49,222 bases of DNA from Bacteroidales bacterium. GTDB taxonomy: Bacteria > Bacteroidota > Bacteroidia > Bacteroidales > PWNQ01. Below are positions 1-9,027 of this stretch, one piece after another. Under the pieces are notes generated by a model, which worked only from the letters and a program-made list of their open reading frames with translations, was not told the origin of the DNA and made no database searches. Where the stretch lies: positions 1 through 49,222 of the forward strand of contig JAIPBW010000018.1 of NCBI GenBank assembly GCA_021738505.1, given 5' to 3'. Position numbers and translations under genes: made by a program. Position 1 is the stretch's first letter, and the number at the start of each line of letters is the position of its first letter.

Positions 1-39
1 TCTTTCAAATTTTATCTTAATATCATCAAATAGCTTCAT
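1..39 (-). CDS. 5' end of a truncated minus-strand gene, function unknown
   Basis: Reading leftwards from an ATG at 39–37, thirteen codons stay open to the window edge and begin MKLFDDIKIKFER. The A-rich purine stretch just upstream (AAAAAAAGCAG) could serve as a ribosome binding region. The gene runs out of the window, so nothing can be said of its function. Thirteen open codons could occur by chance; the plausible start context is the only support. Confidence 0.4.
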   Translation of the reverse strand, partial: MKLFDDIKIKFER

Positions 40-360
40 CTGCTTTTTTTAGTAAAATTACAAATATTTGAAAACGATTGTCAGTGATTACTCTTTTAAT
101 TATCAACATTTTGATGTTTATTGACAGACTCTAATTAAATTAGAGGTTATCATATACGTGATCTACTTCTTTGGGTTACAAAAGCAATTCTATTTTCAGG
201 GATATTCAGCCTGTTTTTTCTAACTACTATTAAAAATAATATAACTCACTATTTCAACGTTTTAAAAAAAATGTCCGTTAAACAAACAAGTATACGGATC
301 ATATTGTTCGTTAAAATATATGGTAAATTGGAAATTTGAATTCCTTTAAAATAGAGATGA

Positions 361-420
361 GTGTTTGTTTATAATGTTTGATTTCTTTGTTATGACTACA
401 TTTGAGCATTATGAACTAAC
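361..420. repeat. Short inverted-repeat element, copy 1
   Basis: The left arm GTTTATAATGTTTG (367–380) pairs imperfectly with the right arm GAGCATTATGAACTAAC (404–420). The interior reads ATTTCTTTGTTATG. A longer relative lies at 19695–19844 with the same arms and the same interior core, and a more diverged one at 43268–43391. The rest of 40–468 is AT-rich with no gene; it presumably holds the promoters of the flanking genes. Confidence 0.55.
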
Positions 421-468
421 ATTTGACTGTATTGATAAATGAATTATAAACCCTAATAAGCTAACGCC

Positions 469-1449
469 ATGCGAAAACGTATATTCATATTGACATTGTT
501 TACATTCTTGTTTTCACAATTCGTTTTTTCACAAACCATTGATGATTTATCCATAAACCCGGTTTCGCCCGGAGATAGTGATACTGTCCAAATAATTGCA
601 ACAACAACATTTCCCAGTAGCACCTGTGAAATTATTGATTCATCAATAACAGTTCAAAACGATTCAGTCATTATTGATGTAGAGCACAATGCAGGCATGA
701 TGCCCACAATATGCAATCGCACGGATACATTGACGATCGGCACATTAAGCCCTGGCTCATACAATTTATCTTACAACCTTTACATGCCCGGAGCTTCCTC
801 CCCTGCTGATACTGGTTCATTAAGTTTCAGTGTGCAAAACAACAATCAGGAATATCCGGCGATTGACAGTTTGAAAATCCTGGAGGATAATCCGACAAAT
901 CAGGATTCCATACATCTGATAAGTTCAGCTACTTTTCCGAATTCGGATTGTAATATGACTGATTTTTCATCAAACATAAATAACGATTCGATTTCTGCTT
1001 TTGCCTATCATACGGCAGGAGCACTTCCGGCTTTCTGTAATACAGTTGATACTATAAACTTAGGTGTATTAAAAGCAGGCTCTTATCACCTTTTTTATCA
1101 TTTGCTTGACTCTGCAACTAAAGACACCTTTGACATTGACACTTTAAACTTTACCATCCAGAATATCAGTGGAGTTGATAACTATTCAAAAAGTACTCAA
1201 GTGAAAATTTATCCAAATCCTGCAAATGAAACGATTACCCTTAACTTAAAGAAGTTACCGTCAAAAGAATATACGATTGCTTTATATTCCGGTACAGGCA
1301 AAAAAATCCGAAATTTCACCACTCACAAAAATATAGTTGCAATAAACACAAGTAACCTGAGGGAAGGGATTTACCTGGTAAGACTAACTGACAGGAATGG
1401 CAATCAGCAGACGCACAAGGTTATTATAACAGACAGCCACAACCAATAA
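469..1449 (+). CDS. T9SS type A sorting-domain protein with an internal duplication
   Basis: Exported protein of 326 residues. Residues 1–22 form a signal peptide (basic start, hydrophobic core, ending FSQ). Two related domains of about 100 residues follow (about 23–125 and 130–232). Each contains a TTFPxSxC or ATFPNSDC motif and a later CN(R/T)xDT motif, so each carries two cysteines at matching places that may form a disulfide. The last 80 or so residues are a typical T9SS sorting domain: VKIYPNPAN, then GIYLVRL, then a KVIIT strand. Proteins with this tail are carried over the outer membrane by T9SS and anchored or released. The gene stands alone. What the duplicated domain binds is unknown. 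Confidence 0.8.
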   Translation: MRKRIFILTLFTFLFSQFVFSQTIDDLSINPVSPGDSDTVQIIATTTFPSSTCEIIDSSITVQNDSVIIDVEHNAGMMPTICNRTDTLTIGTLSPGSYNLSYNLYMPGASSPADTGSLSFSVQNNNQEYPAIDSLKILEDNPTNQDSIHLISSATFPNSDCNMTDFSSNINNDSISAFAYHTAGALPAFCNTVDTINLGVLKAGSYHLFYHLLDSATKDTFDIDTLNFTIQNISGVDNYSKSTQVKIYPNPANETITLNLKKLPSKEYTIALYSGTGKKIRNFTTHKNIVAINTSNLREGIYLVRLTDRNGNQQTHKVIITDSHNQ

Positions 1450-1469
1450 TCTTCTGGCCTGCAGTATTC

Positions 1470-2903
1470 CTAGAAGTTATCTTCAAAAAATTCATCTTTA
1501 AAATTCACAAGCATAAGTTTTTCTGTTGCGCGTGTAATCGCAGTGTAAAGCCACCTTAGATAGTTTACGTCAATTTTATCTTCGGTAATATATCCCTGAT
1601 CAACAAACACATATTTCCACTGCCCACCTTGTGTTTTATGGCATGTAAGAGCATAACCAAACTTAACCTGTAAGGCATTGAAGAGTGGGTTTTTTCTTAA
1701 TGTCTCCAGTTTTTTGCGCCTCGAGTCCAGGTATGACAAATCGTCCATAAAAGAATGATAAAGGGTGTTTTGTTGCTCCCGGGTTAATGCCGGACTTTCC
1801 GAGTCTAAAGTATCCAGCATAAGCATCACATCAAAAGGCTCCATATCGGGATAGTCGATCATACGGATAGTAGCATTGGCAAAATTAAACCCATGGGCCA
1901 TGTCAAACCCGTTGAGGCTAAGCACTTCAATCATATCTCCATTGGCAATAAAATTACTGTCTTTGTCATTCCCCAGCCAGAAGTAATTGTTTTTTACTAC
2001 CATCAACCGGTCTCCGGCATCAATTTTATTTTCACGAAAAAGAATACGGTTTCGGATTTCCTGATTAAACCGGTTTGCGCGTTTGTTGGAACGCGTTATC
2101 ATCACAGCCTCAGCATCCATTTCAGAAGAATTAAAAGCAGTTTCCATCCATTCCTGCATATCATATCCCGGCAATTGCATAATGTCTTCGTAATCATTCA
2201 GATGGAAGAATGGAGGGACGGGATGATCAAGCTCCTGTTTTCGACGCAAAGAAGTTGCATTCATCAGTATTCCGGAGCTTCTAGCCTGCCGGACAACTTC
2301 TTTCATTTCACTCATTCCGGCAGTTAAGTTAAATGATTTACGCAACCATTTCATATTCAATGCCGGACTATCATCATTTCCCACCGGGGGTAGCTGCGCA
2401 TGGTCACCAATTAAAATCAGTTTACAGTTATCGCCACTATAAACATACTGAAAAAGATCGTCCAAAAGGCTTCTTCCAGCAAAACCACCTTCATTGCCCG
2501 AAGTATCATGAATCATGGAAGCTTCATCCACGACAAAGATCGCATTGCGGAATTTATTGGTTTGCAAAGAAACATGCATTGATCCATCCGGGCCGGATTG
2601 CATGAAATAGATCCGTTTATGGATGGTATAAGCTTTTTGTCCGGAGTAATTTCCCAGCACTTTAGCCGCTCTTCCTGTTGGGGCCAATAAAACTGCTTTT
2701 TGTCCTATTTTGGGCAACAGGTTCACAAGCGTACTGACAATACTGGTTTTCCCGGTCCCGGCATATCCTTTTAACACAAAAAGTGGCCGTTGTTTTTGAG
2801 TAAAAATAAACCGCGATAAAACATATATCGCCCACACCTGATCTTTCGTAGGCTCATACGGGTATGACTTCAGGAAATAATCATTAAATTTTTCACTATT
2901 CAC
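1470..2903 (-). CDS. RecD/Pif1-type superfamily 1 DNA helicase
   Basis: ATP-dependent DNA helicase of 477 residues. The Walker A motif GYAGTGKT is at 46–53, Walker B (FVVDEAS) near 125, the Q/GDxxQLPPV motif near 165, and a UvrD_C_2-type end (YALTCHKTQGGQW, then LYTAITRA) after about 415. Together these place it in the RecD-like/Pif1 branch and suggest DNA repair or recombination. It is much shorter than RecD2 and lacks that protein's N-terminal extension. The start is GTG at 2903, because no ATG precedes the Walker A motif; GGAGTG lies just upstream. It is the last gene of the seven-gene minus-strand run, 14 nt after tamL. Confidence 0.85.
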   Translation of the reverse strand: MNSEKFNDYFLKSYPYEPTKDQVWAIYVLSRFIFTQKQRPLFVLKGYAGTGKTSIVSTLVNLLPKIGQKAVLLAPTGRAAKVLGNYSGQKAYTIHKRIYFMQSGPDGSMHVSLQTNKFRNAIFVVDEASMIHDTSGNEGGFAGRSLLDDLFQYVYSGDNCKLILIGDHAQLPPVGNDDSPALNMKWLRKSFNLTAGMSEMKEVVRQARSSGILMNATSLRRKQELDHPVPPFFHLNDYEDIMQLPGYDMQEWMETAFNSSEMDAEAVMITRSNKRANRFNQEIRNRILFRENKIDAGDRLMVVKNNYFWLGNDKDSNFIANGDMIEVLSLNGFDMAHGFNFANATIRMIDYPDMEPFDVMLMLDTLDSESPALTREQQNTLYHSFMDDLSYLDSRRKKLETLRKNPLFNALQVKFGYALTCHKTQGGQWKYVFVDQGYITEDKIDVNYLRWLYTAITRATEKLMLVNFKDEFFEDNF

Positions 2904-2917
2904 TTTAACACTCCGTT

Positions 2918-5281
2918 TTAGAAAGGATATCCAATTCCGAAATTAATGTTTGTCTTTTTCAGTTGATACTCATCAAGTACCCATTTATTCCCTTTTTCTC
3001 TTTCCGGATTGATGACTTTGATGCCGGCATCCACACGGATAACAAAGAAAGAAAAATCCAGCCGAATACCAAACCCGGTTCCGGCAGCAATTTGTTCATA
3101 AAAACGATTTATTTTAAACTGCCCATTAGGGAAATCAGTATTTTTATCTTTCAGCCATACATTTCCGGCATCTACGAACAAAGCTCCGTGAACCATGTCA
3201 TACAAAGGAAACCGGTATTCAACACTAGTTTCCAGACTAATATCCCCGGTTTTATCAAAGTCATTTTGATCTCCTTTAAACCCTCCGGGGCCAAGATTTC
3301 TCAATTGCCATGCGCGAATGCCATTAGCTCCTCCCACAAAAAAACTTTTTTCAAAAGGTAATACATTCAAATTTCCATAGGGAATACCAACCCCCAGAGA
3401 AAAGCGTGATGCCAGAATATTGTCTTTGTTAAACCGGTAAAAATACCGAAAGTCGGCTTCAGAGCGCACATATTGCGCATAGCGTATGTTAAACAACTCG
3501 TAGTTTCCGTCCTCATCTTGTTCTGCGTTCAAGGCAGAAGCAAAAGTATTCAGCAATAATCCCGCCGGTTCAAAAGTTCCACGGAAATACCAAAAATCAT
3601 TCTGCTTCCGTCGGGCTTTCTGTGTATTCCATATAAAATTATACTTACTGCCTACAATCAAGTGGTCTTCGTATGCTGAGAGGAACTTTTTATTATCAAT
3701 TTCATTAAGTCTTCTGATAAATGATGAGTCGGGATTAAGTTTAATGGAATTTATATCGGCAATATATACCTGATGTTGTTTTGTCTCTGACTCATCCCAA
3801 CGATAACCAAAAGAAAGATTAAGTAAGTGCCTGCTGTAATCAGGTCTTTCCCGGTAATTATACCCTGTGGAAAAAGTCGTCCGGGGTTTAAAATAGTCCG
3901 GGAAACGGCTATGGTCGACCGGAAGCAGAAACTTTGGCATATCCAGATCGGCATTAATTCCATACTCCAAGGTATTAAAAGGTAAATACTTTGTAATATT
4001 TTGATTATTGCCATCACTAATTATCTGCTGCGTTTCCAGTGAGAGGTTTGTGTTCAGATTAAGGATTTCACTTTCTTTGAACAGGTTTTTATTGGTATAC
4101 ACAAAACTAACTTCAGTTCCTAAATCCCGTGCTGTATTTTTTCCCAGCCATTCTATGGTATATGACTGCTGTAACGTTCTTGTCAATCGGACAAAGGCAT
4201 CCAATTTTTTAGGAAGAGTATCTCTAAACCAGGGCTCTACATCAGAATGAACATCCATAAATTCGATGTTGACATATTTGAACTGTTGCAAATCTGCTAA
4301 CCGCTGATTGGTCATTTTTACTTCTTCATCCTTGTAATATTCTCCGGGTTCCATAAAAACATATGATGTCAGATGCTCCGGTTTATAGGGTAGTTCTCCG
4401 TTATAAAGATAATGATAGATTTTACCGGAATGCTCATAGCGCATGGTATCGTAATCTTTTTGCCCCTTTTGCAACACATCATAATCCGGATAAATGTATA
4501 CATTCCTTACTTTATATTGATGATGAGGTAATGCAATAAGACTATCATTATACATTTCAGCTTTAAAAACCCGGTTGTTAACCTGCATGTAAACATCAAG
4601 TTTTTGATTTCCAACAGTACTGTCAACCTGAAATTCAATAAAGTTCTTATTGAAATAATAATATCCATTGTTTTTGAGAAAACTGGTAATTCGTTCTCTT
4701 TCATTTTTAAAGTCTTCCACACTATAAATTTCCCCCTGCCTGAGTAATGACTTTTCCATTGAAGCTTCAATTGCCGGTTTTAGCGTAGAATCTTCAACCT
4801 GGTATTCTACATTTCTTATCCTGTAAGGACGGTTGGCCTGAATTTTATAGGTAACATTTGCCTTTTTAACGAGTGGGGTATCAATAGTTTTTTTAACGTT
4901 TGAGTTAAAATATCCTTTATTACGAAGGTAATATTCTATTTGCCGGGTTGTGTTGTTAGCCATAGAGGTATCCAGAACTACGGGTTTTTCCCCTACGCTT
5001 TCTGTCAACCACTTTTTTATTTTGTTGTCTTTTTTTATACGCTCACCAATAAAATAAACCGTCAGATGAAACCGAAAAAAACCAATGAGTTTTTTATTGG
5101 GTTTCTGTTTTATAAAACGATTGATCTCAGATTTGCTAATCTCGGGATTACTTATTTCTATCTCATTTTTATTCAGCAACAGCTTATCTTCAGGCAAACG
5201 TTTGGCATTGTTGCAACCTGAAAGCAGGACCATCAACAGAACAATTAAGATGATATAAAAATATCCTGTGCGCATAAACAT
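2918..5281 (-). CDS. tamL: TamL-type lipoprotein of the Omp85 (BamA/TamA) family
   Basis: Outer-membrane assembly protein of about 787 residues. The N-terminus is a lipoprotein signal with lipobox LLSGC, which marks the Bacteroidota TamL variant and is not found in ordinary TamA or BamA. Next come POTRA-like domains (for example NRPYRIRNVEYQV) and a C-terminal beta-barrel with the family hallmark FFVGGANGIRAW followed by LGPGG; it ends in FGIGYPF. TamL is thought to work with inner-membrane TamB to place outer-membrane proteins, but no tamB is seen here. The chosen start is ATG 5281; ATG 5275 is also possible, while an upstream TTG is less likely. The gene lies 22 nt after the preceding reading frame. 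Confidence 0.85.
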   Translation of the reverse strand: MFMRTGYFYIILIVLLMVLLSGCNNAKRLPEDKLLLNKNEIEISNPEISKSEINRFIKQKPNKKLIGFFRFHLTVYFIGERIKKDNKIKKWLTESVGEKPVVLDTSMANNTTRQIEYYLRNKGYFNSNVKKTIDTPLVKKANVTYKIQANRPYRIRNVEYQVEDSTLKPAIEASMEKSLLRQGEIYSVEDFKNERERITSFLKNNGYYYFNKNFIEFQVDSTVGNQKLDVYMQVNNRVFKAEMYNDSLIALPHHQYKVRNVYIYPDYDVLQKGQKDYDTMRYEHSGKIYHYLYNGELPYKPEHLTSYVFMEPGEYYKDEEVKMTNQRLADLQQFKYVNIEFMDVHSDVEPWFRDTLPKKLDAFVRLTRTLQQSYTIEWLGKNTARDLGTEVSFVYTNKNLFKESEILNLNTNLSLETQQIISDGNNQNITKYLPFNTLEYGINADLDMPKFLLPVDHSRFPDYFKPRTTFSTGYNYRERPDYSRHLLNLSFGYRWDESETKQHQVYIADINSIKLNPDSSFIRRLNEIDNKKFLSAYEDHLIVGSKYNFIWNTQKARRKQNDFWYFRGTFEPAGLLLNTFASALNAEQDEDGNYELFNIRYAQYVRSEADFRYFYRFNKDNILASRFSLGVGIPYGNLNVLPFEKSFFVGGANGIRAWQLRNLGPGGFKGDQNDFDKTGDISLETSVEYRFPLYDMVHGALFVDAGNVWLKDKNTDFPNGQFKINRFYEQIAAGTGFGIRLDFSFFVIRVDAGIKVINPEREKGNKWVLDEYQLKKTNINFGIGYPF

Positions 5282-5303
5282 GTTCAAAATTAAACATTAT
5301 AAA

Positions 5304-6842
5304 TTATCGAAAGGCAATTTTATAAACATAAAACACTTGCCGGTTTCCTTTCTTATCATTGGAAATTTTTTGATAGCCCGAAGCAAGCATATAATCCTCA
5401 TACCAAAAACGAATTCGTTCCTTTAGACTATTTTTCAGATTATCATTTTTATTCATTAAGGGTAATGTAGCTGTTTTCCGGCCATTGAGTTTTTTATTCT
5501 CTTTCACCAGCTGATAGCTAATCTCATTATCAAAGTTATAAACAATACCTGATGTGGTTCCGTCCGTAATTAAACCGGCTCTCCGGGGGCGTGCATAAGA
5601 ATGAATATCCGGCATCTTAAGGGCTACATCCCAATCAATCTCACCGTCATTATTAAAAGAAACAGCCATGGCATGGGTAAACCTATAACCTTCAAAAACC
5701 CGGCGCGTGTGAGCCACACCATAAGCATCATAATACCAATCCGTCCGGTATTCCGGGTAATAAGCCTCAGCCAAAATTATATTCTGGTTTTTATCAGATT
5801 TAGCCTGCGGGTGCAATAAAATCTGATACCCCACCGAACCTTGGACGTCTTTTTTACCGGGAAAAAACTGAAACATGTTTGGATTGGTATGGGAGTAGAA
5901 AGCATTAATATTGGATAATTTATGATAGATTGATTTTTTTTCTTTTTCTCCGGAAAAGATACTGACAAATATTCCATCGGTATAGTCTTCATAGTGGTTA
6001 TAACGATCACGAATACTACTCATCGTAGCCGCTAAAAATCGCCTGTTTTCCCGGGTGCTTATTGAGAGATTAACAACCGTTTTCCCTTTAATCCGGCTAT
6101 ATTGATGTTTCTCTTGCAATGCGCCACCGAAAGAAAAGGAATATCGCCATATTTCATCTGTGTATTTATCGACAGCTTTTACTGCATACAAATCTATAGC
6201 ACTCCCATGTTCAAACACATCAAGCTGCCTGGGTTGCATGTTGTTTTGCAGGGAAGCGGTAAGGTTATTCAGGCTGGCTTCCTCCCAGTCATAATGAAAA
6301 AATCTTAACTTTCCGGACTTATTATTGGTCGAGCTAAATACATTGGTAATGATCTTACCAATTCCTTTTCCTTCTCTGCCCAGGACAAAACTATGGCCTT
6401 TAACAGATTTAAAATCAACCGGATTTATTTTATCCTCCACTACAAACTCGCTGCTGACAACTTTTCCGGAGGCAATATCAATCCTAAAAATTTTAAATTT
6501 TGATTCCTTGTTTTTGCTATCTGAAAACAACAAAAAGCCATACCCATTCCGGTAATATTTTTTGCTAAAAGCATAATCTTTATATGCCGTAATTGTAGAG
6601 TTCCACTTTTTCTCCATTGCCGCTGAATAACAGAAGAGTTTTATGATAATCTCATCGTTGGAGCTTTTGCCGTCATCGCGTATAATCACAAAACCATTCT
6701 CCTCAGCAAGCAACACATGAAAATCATCCTGACTGCCCAAAGAGGAAATCTCCACTCGCATTGGCTGATTCGACTGTGCTTCAACCGTCTTTAGTGGAAT
6801 GATGATCATTAAAAACAACACATAAATTACATATCGTACCAT
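5304..6842 (-). CDS. Exported protein of unknown function, beta-rich
   Basis: Protein of 512 residues from ATG 6842. A hydrophobic N-terminus ending in VEAQ looks like a signal peptide. The rest is rich in alternating hydrophobic and polar residues, with many short strands separated by DG, NG and KG turns (for example GFVIIRDDG and YGFLLFSDSKN), as in beta-propeller or other all-beta exported proteins. No catalytic motif or T9SS tail is visible. It lies in a minus-strand run between the paralogous TPR/membrane proteins and tamL, with gaps of 40 and 22 nt, so a periplasmic or outer-membrane role is a fair guess and no more. Confidence 0.6.
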   Translation of the reverse strand: MVRYVIYVLFLMIIIPLKTVEAQSNQPMRVEISSLGSQDDFHVLLAEENGFVIIRDDGKSSNDEIIIKLFCYSAAMEKKWNSTITAYKDYAFSKKYYRNGYGFLLFSDSKNKESKFKIFRIDIASGKVVSSEFVVEDKINPVDFKSVKGHSFVLGREGKGIGKIITNVFSSTNNKSGKLRFFHYDWEEASLNNLTASLQNNMQPRQLDVFEHGSAIDLYAVKAVDKYTDEIWRYSFSFGGALQEKHQYSRIKGKTVVNLSISTRENRRFLAATMSSIRDRYNHYEDYTDGIFVSIFSGEKEKKSIYHKLSNINAFYSHTNPNMFQFFPGKKDVQGSVGYQILLHPQAKSDKNQNIILAEAYYPEYRTDWYYDAYGVAHTRRVFEGYRFTHAMAVSFNNDGEIDWDVALKMPDIHSYARPRRAGLITDGTTSGIVYNFDNEISYQLVKENKKLNGRKTATLPLMNKNDNLKNSLKERIRFWYEDYMLASGYQKISNDKKGNRQVFYVYKIAFR

Positions 6843-6882
6843 ACAATACAAAGTAATAGAAAAATTCGTTTATCTGATCAAA

Positions 6883-7722
6883 TTATTTCAACTTTTCCTC
6901 GTTACAACTTTCAGACCATTCTATCAAAAAATGGTTCAAATTTTGAATTGTCCGGGCATTCTGTTTTTGTACTATCGAATAAGCATTTCGTTTCCCTCCG
7001 GTATAAAATGAAACAAAAAATTCAAGTCCGGAAAAAACTGAAGTTACGTAACGTTTATGATAAACACAATATCCCGCATAACCTAAAAAACCGGCATTAA
7101 GCAAAAAACTATTTATTCCTTTCCATGGCTTTCCGGCATAAAACTGGCCTAACCCGGGCATATACCCGGATAACCGTTTTGCTTTTTCGGGTTGTTTCAT
7201 CGTGGTTAAGGTCTTATAAATTGAATCCACATTTATATTCTTGTCACAATACTTCGAATAATGCTCCAAACTATTTTTTGCACCTTTAAACTCTTCCAGA
7301 ACATTATGGACCAGCACATTCAAAAAAATCACTTTAGGTTGATTCGTATACTCCGGAATATAAAAGTCAATATAAGACAAATACTGGGATGCCGGTTCAT
7401 ATTTATTTTGCGAATAATACAACAATGCTAAATTATATAATGCTTCAAAGGCCAATTCCTCTTTGGCTATTGTATAGGGAACCCTGTCGAATGTCTTTAT
7501 TGCAGCATTGACAGATCCTGCATCTTTCAAAACATAGGCCTTTTTTATTATCAATTTGTTTTTATGGTGTAAATCCTTCGCTTCAAATATTTCCTTTTCC
7601 AAAAGCAACACTTTTTGTTTAATGCTATCTGGCTGCTTCACCAAAGGATTCTGAGCATTAGCCTCCACCCCTAAACTACAAATCAAAATAGAGATCATCG
7701 CGAAGACGTTGATCAACCTCAT
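6883..7722 (-). CDS. TPR-like exported protein with C-terminal membrane domain (paralogue of the gene at 7676–8524)
   Basis: Protein of 279 residues. A signal peptide (about 1–24, ending ANAQ) is followed by a helical region resembling tetratricopeptide repeats (AFEALYNLALLYYSQNKYEPA). The hydrophobic C-terminal domain begins with PGLGQFYAGKP. The same motif, as PGLGKIYAGKP, opens the C-terminal domain of the gene just upstream, so the two are diverged tandem paralogues. The first 47 nt overlap the end of that gene, which implies coupled translation. The function is unknown; similar small-residue-rich domains occur in uncharacterised Bacteroidota membrane proteins. Confidence 0.6.
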   Translation of the reverse strand: MRLINVFAMISILICSLGVEANAQNPLVKQPDSIKQKVLLLEKEIFEAKDLHHKNKLIIKKAYVLKDAGSVNAAIKTFDRVPYTIAKEELAFEALYNLALLYYSQNKYEPASQYLSYIDFYIPEYTNQPKVIFLNVLVHNVLEEFKGAKNSLEHYSKYCDKNINVDSIYKTLTTMKQPEKAKRLSGYMPGLGQFYAGKPWKGINSFLLNAGFLGYAGYCVYHKRYVTSVFSGLEFFVSFYTGGKRNAYSIVQKQNARTIQNLNHFLIEWSESCNEEKLK

Positions 7723-8524
7723 ATAGTTCCTCCTGATTTTTAATTTTAACGCTTAATGCACTGCCCCAGATATTACTGATATAATATCCCAGAGCAAAAG
7801 CACCGGAAATGTAAAGTCCGGGGGTATTAATACCCTGCCGGTAATAAGCCTCCCAGGCTTGCAAAGCAAACAAACCTACAGTAAAAAATGAGGATAACCC
7901 CTGATTAGGCTTCCCTGCATATATTTTTCCCAAACCCGGAACAGCTGCTGAAAGCAAACCTGCCATCCATGGACTCTTCATTTTTATAGATGCATATTGC
8001 TCCCTGTATTGTTTTAATAAAATCCTTTTATCCTTTTCTATCATATACCCATCACTCATAAGGCTATCAAAGCCCATGCGATCTTTATTAAGCAAATATA
8101 GGCCGCAACTAAAATATGTGATATCAGGGTTTTTCTGAATGGCCAGGTCTCCATTTTCCAAATAACTCAGAGGTGTTGCATAGTCTGAGTTGTCCAAATA
8201 ACGATTAAAAGTTAAACGTATTCCTTTTCTGTAGAGATCAGCATCCCGGTCTATTTTTCGAAAAGCATGATAAGCGGAATCTGCTTTGTTTAGCTTTAGT
8301 TGAGCTCTGCCCAGGAGAAACTGAAGTGTATCAAAAGTAGATTTATTTTGTTTAGCAAAAGGGCAGGTCTGGCTAAGCGTAACAATATCGTGAAAACTTT
8401 CACTTTTAAACAAATGCTTCCCGAATGACTTTATATCATCGCACAAAAGCTTTTCCTGCGCCTGCATTTGCAGAGTAAGGAAAAGCAAAATCAAACCCAG
8501 CATGCCTCGTAAACCAATCTGCAT
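7676..8524 (-). CDS. TPR-like exported protein with C-terminal membrane domain
   Basis: Protein of 282 residues from ATG 8524; the reading frame extends upstream to a TTG, but the signal peptide (ending LQMQAQ) begins at this ATG. Residues about 30–170 are helical and TPR-like (YHAFRKIDRDADLY). The C-terminal part has PGLGKIYAGKP and two or three hydrophobic segments (LSSFFTVGLFALQAW, LYISGAFALGYYIS). It is paralogous to the next gene, which it overlaps by 47 nt in another frame. The overlap is not a frameshifted single gene, because each has its own signal peptide and its own PGLG domain. Confidence 0.6.
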   Translation of the reverse strand: MQIGLRGMLGLILLFLTLQMQAQEKLLCDDIKSFGKHLFKSESFHDIVTLSQTCPFAKQNKSTFDTLQFLLGRAQLKLNKADSAYHAFRKIDRDADLYRKGIRLTFNRYLDNSDYATPLSYLENGDLAIQKNPDITYFSCGLYLLNKDRMGFDSLMSDGYMIEKDKRILLKQYREQYASIKMKSPWMAGLLSAAVPGLGKIYAGKPNQGLSSFFTVGLFALQAWEAYYRQGINTPGLYISGAFALGYYISNIWGSALSVKIKNQEELYEVDQRLRDDLYFDL

Positions 8525-8571
8525 AGTATCAACTTTTATCTTCAGTATTATAAACAAGTATTCTACACATC

Positions 8572-9027
8572 CTATTTTTTCTTATCACGATTCTTGCCGG
8601 GATCATCCATTCTGTAGGCCTTTGGCGGATCATAAATCAACCGGTTTTCCTTATCAAATTTAAATTCAGGTATATCATTCAGGCTAATACTATTACACCT
8701 TGTAAGCCGGTCTAATCCGAGGAAAAAACCTTTAACAAAATTATATTCGTCAATAGCCATTCGCATAAAGTCAGAACAAGTAATTTTATATACACATCCA
8801 GTAGATAACTGCTCAGCAACTAATGATTTATAAAGGTTTAAGGCCCATATTAAAGGATTGAATGTTTTGTTTTTATCGTAAGACTCTACGCGGTTATGAT
8901 GATCATGTAAAAACTGACTTTCTTCGTTAGCCTGCTTCAGGTAATTCCTGTCTGCATCCGACTGTGAAAAGGCCATGCCGAAGATCATAAAAAAGCTTAT
9001 CAGAAGTAAACCGATTTTTTTATTCAT
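8572..9027 (-). CDS. YidD-like protein carrying a signal peptide
   Basis: Protein of 151 residues. The start is ATG 9027, which overlaps the stop of the upstream permease by 8 nt. Residues 1–22 are a signal peptide (MIFGMAFSQ). Residues about 57–105 match the YidD core: LYKSLVAEQ for the usual YQ-F-S, a cysteine, then [10 protein letters not shown], then the [11 protein letters not shown] segment, so the three family cysteines are kept. Ordinary YidD is a short cytoplasmic-side factor that helps YidC insert proteins. Here an export signal and a charged C-terminal tail (DPPKAYR to KNRDKKK) are added, so the location and role may differ. Confidence 0.7.
   Translation of the reverse strand: MNKKIGLLLISFFMIFGMAFSQSDADRNYLKQANEESQFLHDHHNRVESYDKNKTFNPLIWALNLYKSLVAEQLSTGCVYKITCSDFMRMAIDEYNFVKGFFLGLDRLTRCNSISLNDIPEFKFDKENRLIYDPPKAYRMDDPGKNRDKKK

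Noticed and set aside
7676-7722. Frameshift joining the two TPR/membrane genes
   Set aside because: Both genes have their own signal peptide and a complete PGLG domain, so the overlap is a true gene junction.
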